From Hyphomicrobiales bacterium (GTDB lineage Bacteria > Pseudomonadota > Alphaproteobacteria > Rhizobiales > Beijerinckiaceae), in assembly GCA_028290285.1 (NCBI GenBank), contig JAQGKD010000096.1, forward strand, positions 208,588 to 272,587: a stretch of 64,000 nt of DNA. Direction: 5' to 3'. Under the pieces are notes generated by a model. The model did not search any database and was not told where the DNA came from. It saw nothing but the letters and a program-made list of their open reading frames with translations. Position numbers and translations under genes: made by a program. This document shows positions 17,353-26,371 of this stretch, in pieces (the stretch's first letter is position 1; every line of letters begins with the position of its first letter).

Positions 17353-18507
17353 TTACCGTGCCTGAATCCGCTTCAGCGTGTCCTGCGTGGACCGGCGCAG
17401 TTCGGTGACACGGGCGGAAGCCGCCGTGCGGCCGGGAACCGGCCGGGCCGAGGGATCGAGCACCGGCACATGTTGGCCACGGGCCGCACGGGCAGGCGTG
17501 CCGATCATCGCGCGCAGGATTTGTCCCGCGACCTCCTGGGACGTCGAGGCGGCGAGCCGCGTCAGCATCGAAACCTTGCCGAAGGAATGCGAGATCTCGG
17601 GATCGGCGAACAGGAAGATGCGCGTTGCAACCACCGGGCTCATGCCAACGGCGCGGAGAGCAATGGCCAGCGGCTCGCCGCCCGGATCCGCAATGATCGC
17701 GCTCATCAGGGCGGGATCGCAGTCGCAGGCCTCGGCGAGAGCGGCGTGAAGTGCGTCTGAATCCCGGTCCAGCGCCGCCGCTTCGATGCGTCTGGCGGCG
17801 GGCGTCTGGGAGGCATCCGCCCAGCCGGTGACGGGAGCCTCGTCTCCAGCGGCTCGCTTCGCAGAGGCAAGCATCATGGCGCGCTGACGGGATGTGGCGC
17901 TCAGGAACAGCCCTGCGACTTCGGGGCGATGGGGCAGCCGCTGGCAGAGCAGGGCGGCGACGCCGCTATCTTCGCGGCCGTGATCCACGAGGACATTCAG
18001 GGCATCGGCGCCGAGTGGCGCTGCCTCGTTGGCCGCGAGCGCGCGCAACACCTCGGGTTCGCCCCGCATCGCAAGGGTCTTCACCATGGTGGCGTCGAGG
18101 TCGGCGCGTTGGGCCACGGCCGCAGCAGCGGCTGGCAACCCGAGAGACGCTGCGGAATCGATGGAGAGCGTGGACACATGCCGGCATTTCGCCAGCAGAA
18201 GGAGGGCGCCTGGACCGCCGCGCGCAACCAGTCGATCGACAACCTCCACGGGCGCATCGGGATTGTCCCATAACGCACCCGCGACATGCAGGATCTCGTC
18301 AGGGCTGGCGTCGTCGACGACGCGGCTGGCGATCTCGGCGAATTGCCTGATCTCGTCGTCAGTATGTGACTGACGCATGACAAAGAGATCCGTCAGCACG
18401 CGCAACAGCACGGGACGGGTCGCACCGTTCTCGTTGGGCCCGCACGCGGCGAGCTTCTGGAGAGCTTCGGACATAAAATCGTGAGCGAAGGGACGCATCG
18501 CGGACAC
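17353..18507 (-). CDS. DUF2336 domain protein
   Basis: The 384-residue protein is helix-rich with HEAT-like repeats, as in DUF2336 proteins: RPVLLRVLTDLFVMRQSHTD, FAEIASRVVDDASPDEILHV and VDRLVARGGPGALLLLA near the N-terminus. The C-terminus (SFGKVSMLTRLAASTSQEV) is also family-like. Function unknown; the family is abundant in alphaproteobacteria. A one-mismatch CtrA box sits 35 bp upstream of its start (18542-18556), which hints at cell-cycle-linked expression. Convergent with the DUF1491 gene. Confidence 0.85.
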   Translation of the reverse strand: MSAMRPFAHDFMSEALQKLAACGPNENGATRPVLLRVLTDLFVMRQSHTDDEIRQFAEIASRVVDDASPDEILHVAGALWDNPDAPVEVVDRLVARGGPGALLLLAKCRHVSTLSIDSAASLGLPAAAAAVAQRADLDATMVKTLAMRGEPEVLRALAANEAAPLGADALNVLVDHGREDSGVAALLCQRLPHRPEVAGLFLSATSRQRAMMLASAKRAAGDEAPVTGWADASQTPAARRIEAAALDRDSDALHAALAEACDCDPALMSAIIADPGGEPLAIALRAVGMSPVVATRIFLFADPEISHSFGKVSMLTRLAASTSQEVAGQILRAMIGTPARAARGQHVPVLDPSARPVPGRTAASARVTELRRSTQDTLKRIQAR

Positions 18508-18541
18508 ACTCTGGAACTGTCCTGACGATAGCGCGGAGTCG

Positions 18542-18556
18542 TTGACGCAACATTAA
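18542..18556 (-). promoter_or_regulatory. Near-consensus CtrA box before the DUF2336 gene
   Basis: TTGA-N7-TTAA followed by CC, one mismatch from TTAA-N7-TTAA. It lies 35 bp upstream of the leftward DUF2336 gene and 80 bp upstream of the rightward small gene at 18636, so it could serve either. Confidence 0.4.
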
Positions 18557-18635
18557 CCTTCGAAATTCCTAATGGGTTCGCAGGGTAGGTAAGTTCGCGT
18601 CACGTACGAGTCTGATCGTCCTGGGAGACAGCAAT

Positions 18636-18857
18636 ATGTGCAATATCGTGAAATTCAGACCGGGGAGCGGTCCGCCGCGGCCGGAGGTCTCACGCATCGG
18701 CCTCAGCGCAGAAATTCTTTTTTTTACAGGCGTTCGCTATGAGCGCCCGATGGTCGCGCCACCGCAGGAAGGTACGCGCCGCCGCCGGACGAAGGCGCCG
18801 CTCATGAAGAGCTCGCCCAAGAAAGACAATGGACGCGGTCGCAAGCGGCTGGCGTAA
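18636..18857 (+). CDS. Small conserved basic protein of unknown function
   Basis: This 73-residue protein has a central hydrophobic motif (AEILFFTGVRYER) that I recall from many short hypothetical proteins of Hyphomicrobiales, and a very basic C-terminus rich in Lys and Arg (RRRRTKAPLMKSSPKKDNG). The basic tail could contact nucleic acid or the membrane; no function is assigned. The ATG at 18636 follows GGGAGACAGCAAT, a fair ribosome-binding site. A stand-alone gene between the DUF2336 and DUF1254 genes. Confidence 0.65.
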   Translation: MCNIVKFRPGSGPPRPEVSRIGLSAEILFFTGVRYERPMVAPPQEGTRRRRTKAPLMKSSPKKDNGRGRKRLA

Positions 18858-18877
18858 AAGAGCAGGCCTGCCGGGGT

Positions 18878-19450
18878 CTAGCCCTCGCAGGACACGGAAG
18901 TGATGCGGCTTTGCGCATCGCTCATGAGACTCGGCCGCTCCGCCAGCGCCCGAAGGAGCACGAAGCCCTGAAGTGTCGGGGATTCCAGGCGCAATTCCTG
19001 CGGCAATTCCTCATCGCTGTCCCGGCTCTCGATCTCGTCCAGCTGGTCGCGCGTCGCGATCACGACTTCGAGCCGGCCGCGCGAGGCACCCCGGTCCGTC
19101 ATCGAATAGAACGTCTGCCCGTAGCGTCCGTGAAAGGACAGGAGCAGCAGCGCGTTCGGCGTCAGGATCGTGCGCAGACGCACCGGCCCGCGCGCGAGAT
19201 CGAAGCGGCAAACGCCCATCGCCATGGCCGGATCTTCGAAAGGCAGAACCTCCGTGCCCGGCGCCGACGCTGGCAGGAGGGTCATCTTGTTGAGAGGCGC
19301 GAGTGCCGCCACGCGCGCGAAGGGATCGTTGGGCGCGAGGCGCGGCATGATCAGGATCGATGCGATATGCACGATGCCTGCGATCAGGAGCGTGGCGAGC
19401 AGCCAGGGTGCGGGGCCCAGCAGGATTTGGCGAAGCCGTTTCTTGTTCAC
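18878..19450 (-). CDS. DUF1254 domain membrane protein
   Basis: The 190-residue protein has one N-terminal membrane helix (about residues 14-38). An exported domain follows with APNDPFARVAAL, PAMAMGVCRFDLARGPVRLR and LLLLSFHGRYGQTFYSMTDR, the short-type DUF1254 pattern of alphaproteobacteria. It overlaps the upstream DUF1214 gene by 4 bp (ATGA-type), so the two are one translational unit. DUF1254 and DUF1214 often occur together and are thought to act in the envelope; the activity is unknown. Confidence 0.8.
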   Translation of the reverse strand: MNKKRLRQILLGPAPWLLATLLIAGIVHIASILIMPRLAPNDPFARVAALAPLNKMTLLPASAPGTEVLPFEDPAMAMGVCRFDLARGPVRLRTILTPNALLLLSFHGRYGQTFYSMTDRGASRGRLEVVIATRDQLDEIESRDSDEELPQELRLESPTLQGFVLLRALAERPSLMSDAQSRITSVSCEG

Positions 19451-20025
19451 GCGCAGCGCTCCGCGACGACGGCAGGCACTTCACTCGCATCCAGCGTCGA
19501 CGCAGTTGCGCTGTTGGGCGTGTCGTAGAGGCGCAGGACGAGGAAAAATGCCCGGTCGGGAGCGACGGGCAGCCAATTGCCCGGGCGCGCCGCGCGCGAC
19601 ACGACGATCGAGGACCCGCCCTGCCAGTCGCGCACGATCTCGCTCGACGTGAAGCCGTAGCGTCCGCTCGCATTGTCGGCGATATGCCCCTCGGGGCTGG
19701 TCACGGTGACAGTCCAGAATCGCGCGGTGGGGATCGCGCCCGAGATCACATAATCGCAGGCGGGTGACAGTGGCCGTCCGGCACTGTCGGTGCGCGCAAT
19801 CAGGCTCAGGCCCTCCGCCGAGCCCAGCGGGATCTGTCCCGTGCGCGAGATGACCGCGCGTGCATAGGGGTCGGCATCGTTGGAGCCCGCCTTGGGCCAT
19901 GTCGTCCACGGGCCTGCCTGCACGGCATCGAAGCCGAACCCTCGCTCCACGCTTTGCGCCGTCGCGAAAAGACCCAGAGCAGTGCCGGCGAGCGTCGCGA
20001 CCACCGTTTTGACCAGAATGCTCAA
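19447..20025 (-). CDS. DUF1214 domain exported protein
   Basis: The 192-residue product has an N-terminal signal or anchor (VKTVVATLAGTALGLFATAQ). A DUF1214 domain follows, with GPWTTWPKAGSNDADPYARA, FWTVTVTSPEGHIADN and GSSIVVSRAARPGNWLPV. Partner of the DUF1254 gene that overlaps its 3' end. In alphaproteobacteria this pair often sits near cell-wall genes, and here it follows a class A penicillin-binding protein by 52 bp on the same strand. Confidence 0.82.
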   Translation of the reverse strand: MSILVKTVVATLAGTALGLFATAQSVERGFGFDAVQAGPWTTWPKAGSNDADPYARAVISRTGQIPLGSAEGLSLIARTDSAGRPLSPACDYVISGAIPTARFWTVTVTSPEGHIADNASGRYGFTSSEIVRDWQGGSSIVVSRAARPGNWLPVAPDRAFFLVLRLYDTPNSATASTLDASEVPAVVAERCA

Positions 20026-20077
20026 GCGCGCTTCTCTCCGCAGGGGAATCGATCTGACTGGATCATCGGCTGCGAGC

Positions 20078-22366
20078 TTACTCGATAACGATCCAGCCGC
20101 CGACAGAGCGCTTGCGTTCGCCCTGCGAGCGCGGAGTCTGATCGGAGGCGAAGGTCACGGAAGAACCGCTGTCCACGCGCTTTCCGCCCAGCTTCTCGGC
20201 GTTGTTGAACAGGTCCTCGATCGAGCCGAGGGTTTCGGTCGCCCGGCGCGAGAGAGTGGCCGGGCGCTGTGGCGCACCGAGGTCGCCATGGCTCGAAGAC
20301 CCGGCGCTCGCCACGGCCTGTCCGGTGCCGCTGATGCCATAGGGGTTCTTCAACTCGATGCCCTGATGGGCATAGGCCATGATCTCGTGCCATGTGCGGG
20401 CGGGCAGGGTGCCGCCGGTCATGTTGTTCATGGAGGTGGAATCGTCGTTGCCGAACCAGACCGTGCAGACGTAATTGCCGGTGAACCCGTCGAACCAGGC
20501 ATCGCGGTAGGAATTCGTCGTGCCGGTCTTGCCCGCGGCGACCACGCCTTCGAGCTGGGCGGCGCGCGCGGTGCCGCCAGCGACGACTTCCTTCAGCATG
20601 TTGTTCATCTCGGCGATCTTCTCGGCCGGGATCACCTGGGGCATGACCGGCCCGTCACGGTCCCGGCGATAGATGACCGCGTCACGCGAATTGCGGATCT
20701 CGACGGCGGCGTAGGGCGCGGCCTTGCGGCCGCCATTGGCGAAGACCGCATAGGCGCTGGCCATGTCGATCATTTTCACGTCGCCCGCGCCGAGCGGCAG
20801 CGAGACGGTGTCGGTGAGCGGCGTCGTGATGCCCATGGCATGCGCGTTTTCGAGGATCTTCTGGCGGCCGAGCTTGGCAAAATTCCACTGGTTGGCGTCC
20901 TTGCCCTTCCAATAGGCCTGGCCGATCATCACCGAGAGGCGCACGGCCACCGTGTTGAGCGACTTCTGAAGGGCGACCACCAGGGGCAATTGTCCAGCCG
21001 AAGCACCACCGTAATTGTGCGGGCACCAATTGCCGAGGCAGATGCCGGAACCGTCCACGATGCTGGTGGCGCGCACCCGGCCCGTCATCAGCGCGGTCAG
21101 GTACACGAAAGGCTTGAACGAGGAGCCCGGCTGGCGAACGGCGTCGGTCGCCCGGTTGAACTGGCTCGCGCCATAGTCGCGCCCGCCGACAATGGCGCGC
21201 ACGGCTCCCGAGGGTTCGAGGACGACGGCCGCGCCCTGCTTGGCGCGATATTGCTTGCCGTATTGGCGCAGCGCATCCTCGATGACCGTTTCGGTGTGCT
21301 TCTGCAAATTGTTGTCGAGCGCGGTGCGAACGGTCAGAACGCGGTCGTTGCCGAGCTTCCCGCTTTCCGAGAGCTTCAGCACTTCGTCATAGGCCCAGTC
21401 GAGATACCAGTCCGGGCTGCTCTCGCGGCGACGATCGACAGGCGTCGCCGGATTGCGGCGCGCGGCATAGATCTGGCCCTCGGTCAGGAACCCGGCCACG
21501 ACCATGTTCTGCAGCACGTCGCTCGCGCGGGCACGCGCGGCTGGCAGGTTGATGTGCGGTGCGAATTTCGTCGGCGCCTTGAACAGGCCCGCCAGCATCG
21601 CGGCCTCCGACAGAGAGAGGTCGCGCACATTCTTGTCGAAGTAGAATTCAGCCGCGGCCTGAATGCCGAACGTGCCGCCGCCCATATAGGCGCGGTCGAG
21701 ATAGAGCTTCAGGATCTCGCGTTTGGGCAGATGGAATTCGAGCCAGACCGCGAGATAAGCCTCCTTGACCTTGCGCTCGATGGTGCGCTCGTTGGACAGG
21801 AAGAGGTTCTTGGCCAATTGCTGCGTGACGGTCGAGCCGCCCTGCACGACGCCGGTCGAGCGCGCATTGACCGTGAGGGCGCGTAATGTGCCGATCGGGT
21901 CGATGCCATAGTGATCGTAGAAACGCCGGTCCTCGGTCGCGAGCACGGCCTGGAGCAGGTAGTCGGGAAACTGCTCGAGCGGAACGGAATCGTCGTGCTT
22001 GATGCCGCGCCGCCCGACCTCCTGGCCGTAGCGGTCGAGGAAGGTGATGGCGAGATCCTGCTTCTTCAACCAATCGTCGGAAGTCTCCCGAAAGGCGGGA
22101 ACAGCCAGCGCCAGCGCCAGGACCGACCCGGCAAGACCCAGCGTCAGGCCCTCGCAGGCAAGCTCGACGCCCACGCGCCGGAAGCCGCCGACATGCAGGC
22201 GATCCATGAAGGCGGCAAAATCGTCATAAAGGCCACGCGAACGCTGCAGGCCCGAATAGATCGAGGAATCGACCCACGAGTCGAACGCCAGCATGGCCCT
22301 GGACACGCGGCGAAAAAGTCGGGATCTGGCGATTTCCTCGAACACGCGGATGCGCTCTCCTGCCAC
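20078..22366 (-). CDS. Class A penicillin-binding protein (transglycosylase/transpeptidase)
   Basis: This bifunctional enzyme polymerises and crosslinks peptidoglycan in the periplasm. A short cytoplasmic region and membrane helix (about residues 70-92) precede the GT51 glycosyltransferase domain, with ATEDRRFYDHYGID (catalytic Glu) and GGSTVTQQLAKNLFLS. The transpeptidase domain has SSFKP (SxxK, active Ser), SLN (SxN) and AGKTGTTN (KTG). At 762 residues it is of normal length, with a PBP1A-like order but an alphaproteobacterial type of C-terminus. A perfect CtrA box lies 75 bp upstream, so wall synthesis may be tied to the cell cycle. Confidence 0.92.
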   Translation of the reverse strand: MAGERIRVFEEIARSRLFRRVSRAMLAFDSWVDSSIYSGLQRSRGLYDDFAAFMDRLHVGGFRRVGVELACEGLTLGLAGSVLALALAVPAFRETSDDWLKKQDLAITFLDRYGQEVGRRGIKHDDSVPLEQFPDYLLQAVLATEDRRFYDHYGIDPIGTLRALTVNARSTGVVQGGSTVTQQLAKNLFLSNERTIERKVKEAYLAVWLEFHLPKREILKLYLDRAYMGGGTFGIQAAAEFYFDKNVRDLSLSEAAMLAGLFKAPTKFAPHINLPAARARASDVLQNMVVAGFLTEGQIYAARRNPATPVDRRRESSPDWYLDWAYDEVLKLSESGKLGNDRVLTVRTALDNNLQKHTETVIEDALRQYGKQYRAKQGAAVVLEPSGAVRAIVGGRDYGASQFNRATDAVRQPGSSFKPFVYLTALMTGRVRATSIVDGSGICLGNWCPHNYGGASAGQLPLVVALQKSLNTVAVRLSVMIGQAYWKGKDANQWNFAKLGRQKILENAHAMGITTPLTDTVSLPLGAGDVKMIDMASAYAVFANGGRKAAPYAAVEIRNSRDAVIYRRDRDGPVMPQVIPAEKIAEMNNMLKEVVAGGTARAAQLEGVVAAGKTGTTNSYRDAWFDGFTGNYVCTVWFGNDDSTSMNNMTGGTLPARTWHEIMAYAHQGIELKNPYGISGTGQAVASAGSSSHGDLGAPQRPATLSRRATETLGSIEDLFNNAEKLGGKRVDSGSSVTFASDQTPRSQGERKRSVGGWIVIE

Positions 22367-22440
22367 TTCCGAAGTCTTTACACTTCATCAACCTTCTTGA
22401 CGCCCGCTCGATCCGAGCGCAAGTGCCAATTCCGAGATCC

Positions 22441-22455
22441 TTAAGTGAAAGTTAA
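22441..22455. promoter_or_regulatory. CtrA box (TTAA-N7-TTAA)
   Basis: TTAAGTGAAAGTTAA is an exact match to the CtrA consensus. It lies in the 143-bp divergent promoter region between the class A PBP gene (start at 22366) and ycgN (start at 22510). Either or both genes may be CtrA-controlled. Confidence 0.65.
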
Positions 22456-22509
22456 TCCCGGCTCGTCCCCTCTGAAAGGGGGCAGCCGGCATCTCCGCAA
22501 AGAGCACCT

Positions 22510-22986
22510 ATGACAGATGATTCGCCGGTCCCCTTCTGGAAGCAGAAGAGTCTGGAAGAGCTAACGAAATCGGAATGGGAAAGCCTCTGCGACGGCTGCG
22601 GTCGCTGCTGTCTCGTCAAGCTCGAGGATGAGGACACGGGCGATATCCATTCCACGAGTGTCGGCTGCAAGCTGCTGGACGGACAGACCTGCCGCTGCGC
22701 GGATTATGTCCGCCGCAAGCGCCGCGTTCCCGATTGCGTCAAACTGACGCCCGAAGGCGTGCGCACGATCAAATGGCTGCCGCCCACCTGCGCCTACAAA
22801 CTCGTGGCGGATGGTGAGGACCTGAAGTGGTGGCACCCGCTCATCTCGGGGACGCCGGAGACCGTGCACAAGGCCGGCGTTTCCGTGCGTGGCAAGGTGG
22901 TGGCCAACGAGATGGATGTGGAAGTTGAAGATCTGCCCGAGTTCATCGTGGCCTGGCCGAACAAGGTGCCCAAGGGGGCGCGCTAG
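22510..22986 (+). CDS. ycgN: YcgN family cysteine-cluster protein (UPF0260)
   Basis: The 158-residue protein starts with [20 protein letters not shown] and has a CDGCGRCC cysteine cluster at about residues 33-40, with further Cys at C-K-L-L and TCRCADY. The total pattern is that of YkgJ/YcgN proteins expected to hold a metal (zinc or Fe-S). The end motif [13 protein letters not shown] is also typical. Role not established. Divergent from the PBP gene and overlapping the end of the convergent TIM-barrel gene by 4 bp. Confidence 0.9.
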   Translation: MTDDSPVPFWKQKSLEELTKSEWESLCDGCGRCCLVKLEDEDTGDIHSTSVGCKLLDGQTCRCADYVRRKRRVPDCVKLTPEGVRTIKWLPPTCAYKLVADGEDLKWWHPLISGTPETVHKAGVSVRGKVVANEMDVEVEDLPEFIVAWPNKVPKGAR

Positions 22987-23795
22987 GGCAGCCCGGCCTG
23001 GCGCAAAATCGCCTGCGTCGCGGCCAGCACCCGCTTCGCCCGCTCAGCCGCAGGCAGGTGCGCGATGGCAGCACTCGGCGCTTCCACGCTGATCGGCGTC
23101 CCCGCTGGAAACGCCGCCAGCAGCTCGGCCAGCGGCAGCACGCCTTCACCCGGCAAGCGCCGCGCGGTGCGGGATTCCGCGCGCAACTGGTCGAGCGTGC
23201 GCTCGCCCACGGGCATCGGCCCGGCATCGCAGAAATGCACCAGCTTCAGAAGCTCGGGCTCGACGCCAGCGAGATCGCGCGCAGTGCCGCCCGAGCGAGA
23301 GAGATGCAGCAGGTCGATGACCAGCGCCGCATTCGGCCGCTCCGACGCTAGTGCCAGCTCCCGCGCCGCCGCGAGGCTCCGACACGAGCTGTAGGGATTG
23401 AACTCCACGAGAACGCCGAGGCCCAGCGCGGCGCAGAGATCGCAGAGCGCCCGCAGGGTCGCGAGCCGCCGCGCCTCGTCGGCATCCTCGACCGGGCACA
23501 CGATGAACCGCGCGCCGAGTTCGGCTGAAAACGCGAGAACCGGCTGTAAGGCCGCGACATCGAGATCCGGCTTGATCGGAAAGACGCCGACTTCGAGCAT
23601 CCGCATCCCCGTCGTGCGCATAAGGTCGCGGACGTCGCGTTCGGCGGCTGCGTTGCCGACCACGACGGCGTCGGTCGCCAGCAGCGGATTGAGCCTTAAG
23701 CCCACGGCGGGAAAGCCCGCTTCATGGGCTGCGCGGATCTGTCCGGCCGGACCGGCATCGAGAATGGTGAGGGCGGCGAGCGAGACGAGCGGCAT
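22983..23795 (-). CDS. Sugar phosphate isomerase/epimerase-like TIM-barrel protein
   Basis: The 270-residue protein has the AP-endonuclease-2-like TIM-barrel pattern: [63 protein letters not shown] and VHFCDAG. Family members isomerise or epimerise sugars such as inosose or hydroxypyruvate. Start at 23795 ([10 protein letters not shown]) has a GGAG ribosome-binding site at the right spacing; a longer frame to 23843 lacks one. Substrate not predictable. Overlaps ycgN tail to tail by 4 bp. Confidence 0.8.
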   Translation of the reverse strand: MPLVSLAALTILDAGPAGQIRAAHEAGFPAVGLRLNPLLATDAVVVGNAAAERDVRDLMRTTGMRMLEVGVFPIKPDLDVAALQPVLAFSAELGARFIVCPVEDADEARRLATLRALCDLCAALGLGVLVEFNPYSSCRSLAAARELALASERPNAALVIDLLHLSRSGGTARDLAGVEPELLKLVHFCDAGPMPVGERTLDQLRAESRTARRLPGEGVLPLAELLAAFPAGTPISVEAPSAAIAHLPAAERAKRVLAATQAILRQAGLP

Positions 23796-23939
23796 GATGT
23801 GATCTCCGGCGTCACTCATAAGCGCGGGCTGGCTTTTCGACAAACCATCCGCGCCCTCGCTTGCGCTTTGGCGCGGAATCCGGTCATGTCCCGCAATGAG
23901 CGGCCGTCATGAAACGGCCCCAGAGGGAGCACCAGGGAC

Positions 23940-25490
23940 ATGACATCCAGCGCCGAAAGCATCACGCAGCCGCCGATCAACGATCTGCGCGAATGGCTCG
24001 CCCGCGTCGAAGCAATCGGCGAACTCGTGCGGGTGAAAGATCCCGTCGAGCGCGACGAGGAAATGAGCGCGATTTCCTATCTCGTCGCCAAGCAGAACCC
24101 GTCGCCCGCCATCTTGTTCGAACGCGCGGTGGGCTTCGACAATTCCTCCATCGGTGCGCAAACCCTGTGGAACGTGCTCGGGCCGAGCGTGCGCCGCATC
24201 GCGCTGACGCTCGGTGAACATCCCGATACGCCGACCGTCGAACTGATCCGCCGTACCAAGGACAAATTGCGCAAGCGCCTGCCGCCGCAGGAGATCGCGC
24301 GCGAGGATGCGAGCGTCTACCAGAACACGCGGACGGGCGACGACATCGACCTGTCGCTGCTGCCGATTCCGCGCCACTGGCCGCGCGACGGCGGACGTTA
24401 TGCGGGCACGGCGGATGCCGTCATCACGCGCGATCCCGACACCGGCTATCTCAACGTCGGCACCTACCGCATGATGGTGCAAAGCAACTCGCAGGTAGGC
24501 CTCTATCTGTCGCCCGGCAAGGATGCGCGCCTGCACATCGCGCGCGCCTGGGAGCAGGGCAAATCGCTGCAGGTCGCGGCGGCCTGGGGCATCGATCCGC
24601 TGTACATGCTGGTGGGCTCGCAGACCTTCCCGAAAAACGTGTCGGAATATGAATTCGCCGGCGGCATCAAGGGGGCGCCCGTGCCCGTCGTGCGCGGCAC
24701 GACGACGGACCTGCTCATTCCAGCCCATGCGGAACTGGTGATCGAGGGCGAGATCCGCCCCAATGCCATGATGGCCGAAGGCCCCTTCGGCGAATTCACC
24801 GGCTATTACGGCAAGCCCGAAGCGGCCTGCCCGATGGTGCAGATCACGGCCATGCATTATCGCAACAAGCCCATCCTCACCAACGCGTTGATGGCCGATT
24901 ATCCGTCCTGCGAGCAGAGCGGCTTCTTCTCGATCATCCGCTCGGCAAAAATCTGGGACGATCTCGACAAGCTCGGAATCCCGGGCATCCACGGCGTCTA
25001 TTCGCATCCCGCCGCCGCCGGTGGTTTCGGTATGACCGTGATCGCACTGGAACAGAAATACGCGGGCCATGCCGCGCAGGTGCTGGCGCTCGCGGCGCAG
25101 GTTCCGGGCGGCGCCTATTACACCAAGTGGATCATCGCAGTCGATCACGACGTCGATCCCACCGACATGAACCAGGTGATCTGGGCCATGGCCAGCCGCT
25201 GCAGCCCGATCGACGACATCGACATCCTGCGCAACACCTGGTCGACCCCGCTCGACCCGACGCAGAACCCGCCGGAGAAGCGGCCCTATGGCTCGAAGGC
25301 GCTCATCAACGCCTGCAAGGACCATCGCTACATCCCGACCTTCTCGACCCGCACGACACTGCGCAAGAGCACCTACGACAAGGTGGCCGCCAACTGGGCA
25401 GACCTGGGCCTGCCCGGCGTGCCGCCGCAGGTGCGGGCCTACGAGAGCGAGGACACGTTTGTGTATCGCGAGGAAGGGCAAATGGGCTGA
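23940..25490 (+). CDS. UbiD family prenylated-FMN-dependent decarboxylase
   Basis: The 516-residue enzyme follows UbiD throughout: LREWLARVEAIGELVRVKDP at the N-terminus, GRYAGTADAVITRDPDTG, NVGTYRMMVQ, and the catalytic Glu-bearing EGPFGEFTGYYG, with DHDVDPTDMNQVIWAMASRC near the end. It should bind prenylated FMN and reversibly decarboxylate an unsaturated or aromatic acid. Whether it is the ubiquinone enzyme or a catabolic aromatic acid decarboxylase cannot be decided by eye; no ubiX lies nearby. The GTA-like cluster begins just downstream. Confidence 0.9.
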   Translation: MTSSAESITQPPINDLREWLARVEAIGELVRVKDPVERDEEMSAISYLVAKQNPSPAILFERAVGFDNSSIGAQTLWNVLGPSVRRIALTLGEHPDTPTVELIRRTKDKLRKRLPPQEIAREDASVYQNTRTGDDIDLSLLPIPRHWPRDGGRYAGTADAVITRDPDTGYLNVGTYRMMVQSNSQVGLYLSPGKDARLHIARAWEQGKSLQVAAAWGIDPLYMLVGSQTFPKNVSEYEFAGGIKGAPVPVVRGTTTDLLIPAHAELVIEGEIRPNAMMAEGPFGEFTGYYGKPEAACPMVQITAMHYRNKPILTNALMADYPSCEQSGFFSIIRSAKIWDDLDKLGIPGIHGVYSHPAAAGGFGMTVIALEQKYAGHAAQVLALAAQVPGGAYYTKWIIAVDHDVDPTDMNQVIWAMASRCSPIDDIDILRNTWSTPLDPTQNPPEKRPYGSKALINACKDHRYIPTFSTRTTLRKSTYDKVAANWADLGLPGVPPQVRAYESEDTFVYREEGQMG

Positions 25491-25587
25491 GGGGGCGCCC
25501 GTCTGGAATTAGGCGCGGCCTAAGTTGCCGTCATTGCGAGCGACGGGGCGGGTGAGGTATAAGACAGTATTCCTCGGCGCGCCGGAC

Positions 25588-25707
25588 CTTCTCCCGGTGG
25601 GAGAAGGTGCCCGTGAAACGGGCGGATGAGGGATTCCCGCCTCTCAAAACTTACCCCGTAACCCCTCATCAGCCTGCTCCGCAGGCAGCTTCTCCCACCG
25701 GGAGAAG
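25588..25707. repeat. Inverted-repeat intergenic element (Rhizobiales palindromic type)
   Basis: The left end (25588-25606, CTTCTCCCGGTGGGAGAAG) is the exact reverse complement of the right end (25689-25707), and each is itself nearly palindromic. An inner pair, CGGATGAGGG at 25623-25632 and CCCTCATC at 25663-25670, is inverted too, so the whole unit could fold into a branched hairpin. Sequences of this sort are widespread repeated intergenic elements in Hyphomicrobiales, moved presumably by a transposase in trans. Only one copy is present in this window. Confidence 0.8.
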
Positions 25708-25740
25708 CGGGGCGCGTCGGTGCAAATAGGATTTTACTCC

Positions 25741-25769
25741 TTGACACCGACCCGCTCCTCGGGTAGGTT
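25741..25769 (+). promoter_or_regulatory. Putative promoter of the GTA-like cluster
   Basis: TTGACA at 25741-25746 is a perfect -35 hexamer. Seventeen bases later TAGGTT (25764-25769) is a moderate -10. It lies 77 bp before the first structural gene and directly after the palindromic repeat. Real use of the promoter is inference. Confidence 0.45.
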
Positions 25770-25846
25770 TACGCCATACTCCAGAAATGTGAGCGAAGGG
25801 GCCGGGCGGCGACGCACCGGCTTTTTGCGTTTCAGAAAGGCCGCTG

Positions 25847-26371
25847 ATGACACCACGCAAGCCCAGCGCGGCGGCGATTGCAAAGGCGCGCGCACTCTAT
25901 GACGACGGCCTGACGCCGCTGCATGAGATCGCCGCAACCTTGAAACTCAGCCGTCACGCCTTCCTGACATTGCGGCGCAAGCTCGACTGGCCGACGAGGC
26001 CCGCGCCCCCCACGGCGACGAAACCCGCATCGAAGCCGCGCCTTCCTGACGAAGGCGGCCTGGACGAACCCATAGACACCGGCGCCCTGAAGCGGCGGCT
26101 CGCCCATGCCCTCAGGCGCGAAATCGCGCGGGTCGAGAGCGAGCTGGAAAACGTCGCGCCGCCCGGGGCCGAGCGCAAGGCGCGCATCCTCGCTTCGCTG
26201 GTCAAGACGCTCGCCGATCTCAGGCGGCTCGACGACACCATGAAACAGGCCAGCCAGGGAGGCGCGCAGGATGACGGACGCGACGACGGACCTCCCCGCG
26301 ACCTGGCCACATTGCGGCAGGCGCTTGTCGAGCGTCTTGAAGACCTGCGCGGACAACGGGACGCTGGATGA
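25847..26371 (+). CDS. GTA gp1-like, probable small terminase subunit
   Basis: The 174-residue protein has an N-terminal helix-turn-helix-like segment (AAIAKARALYDDGLTPLHEI, then ATLKLSRHAFLTLRRKLDWP) and a helical, acidic middle (ALRREIARVESELENV). It directly precedes the large terminase and overlaps it by 101 bp. This position and layout match gp1 of GTA clusters, which serves as the small terminase. It would bind DNA and assist head-full packaging. GTA terminases package host DNA with little sequence preference. Confidence 0.7.
   Translation: MTPRKPSAAAIAKARALYDDGLTPLHEIAATLKLSRHAFLTLRRKLDWPTRPAPPTATKPASKPRLPDEGGLDEPIDTGALKRRLAHALRREIARVESELENVAPPGAERKARILASLVKTLADLRRLDDTMKQASQGGAQDDGRDDGPPRDLATLRQALVERLEDLRGQRDAG

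Larger units (their letters stand above)
25491..25846. other. 356-bp intergenic region at the left edge of the GTA-like cluster
   Basis: No gene is seen here. From left to right it holds an inverted repeat TTAGGC-GCG-GCCTAA (25509-25523), similar to one before mucR, and a GTCATTGCGAGCG stretch of the kind often seen at intergenic repeats. Next come the palindromic repeat 25588-25707 and a promoter-like pair of hexamers at 25741-25769 facing the first GTA gene. Confidence 0.6.

Noticed and set aside
19880..21886. 668-residue rightward frame opposite the class A PBP gene
   Set aside because: Its content is Arg/Gly/Ala-rich without family motifs, whereas the leftward frame has all GT51 and transpeptidase motifs; a GC-rich shadow.
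23907..25481. 524-residue leftward frame opposite ubiD
   Set aside because: No recognisable motif and fully antisense to an intact UbiD enzyme; shadow frame.
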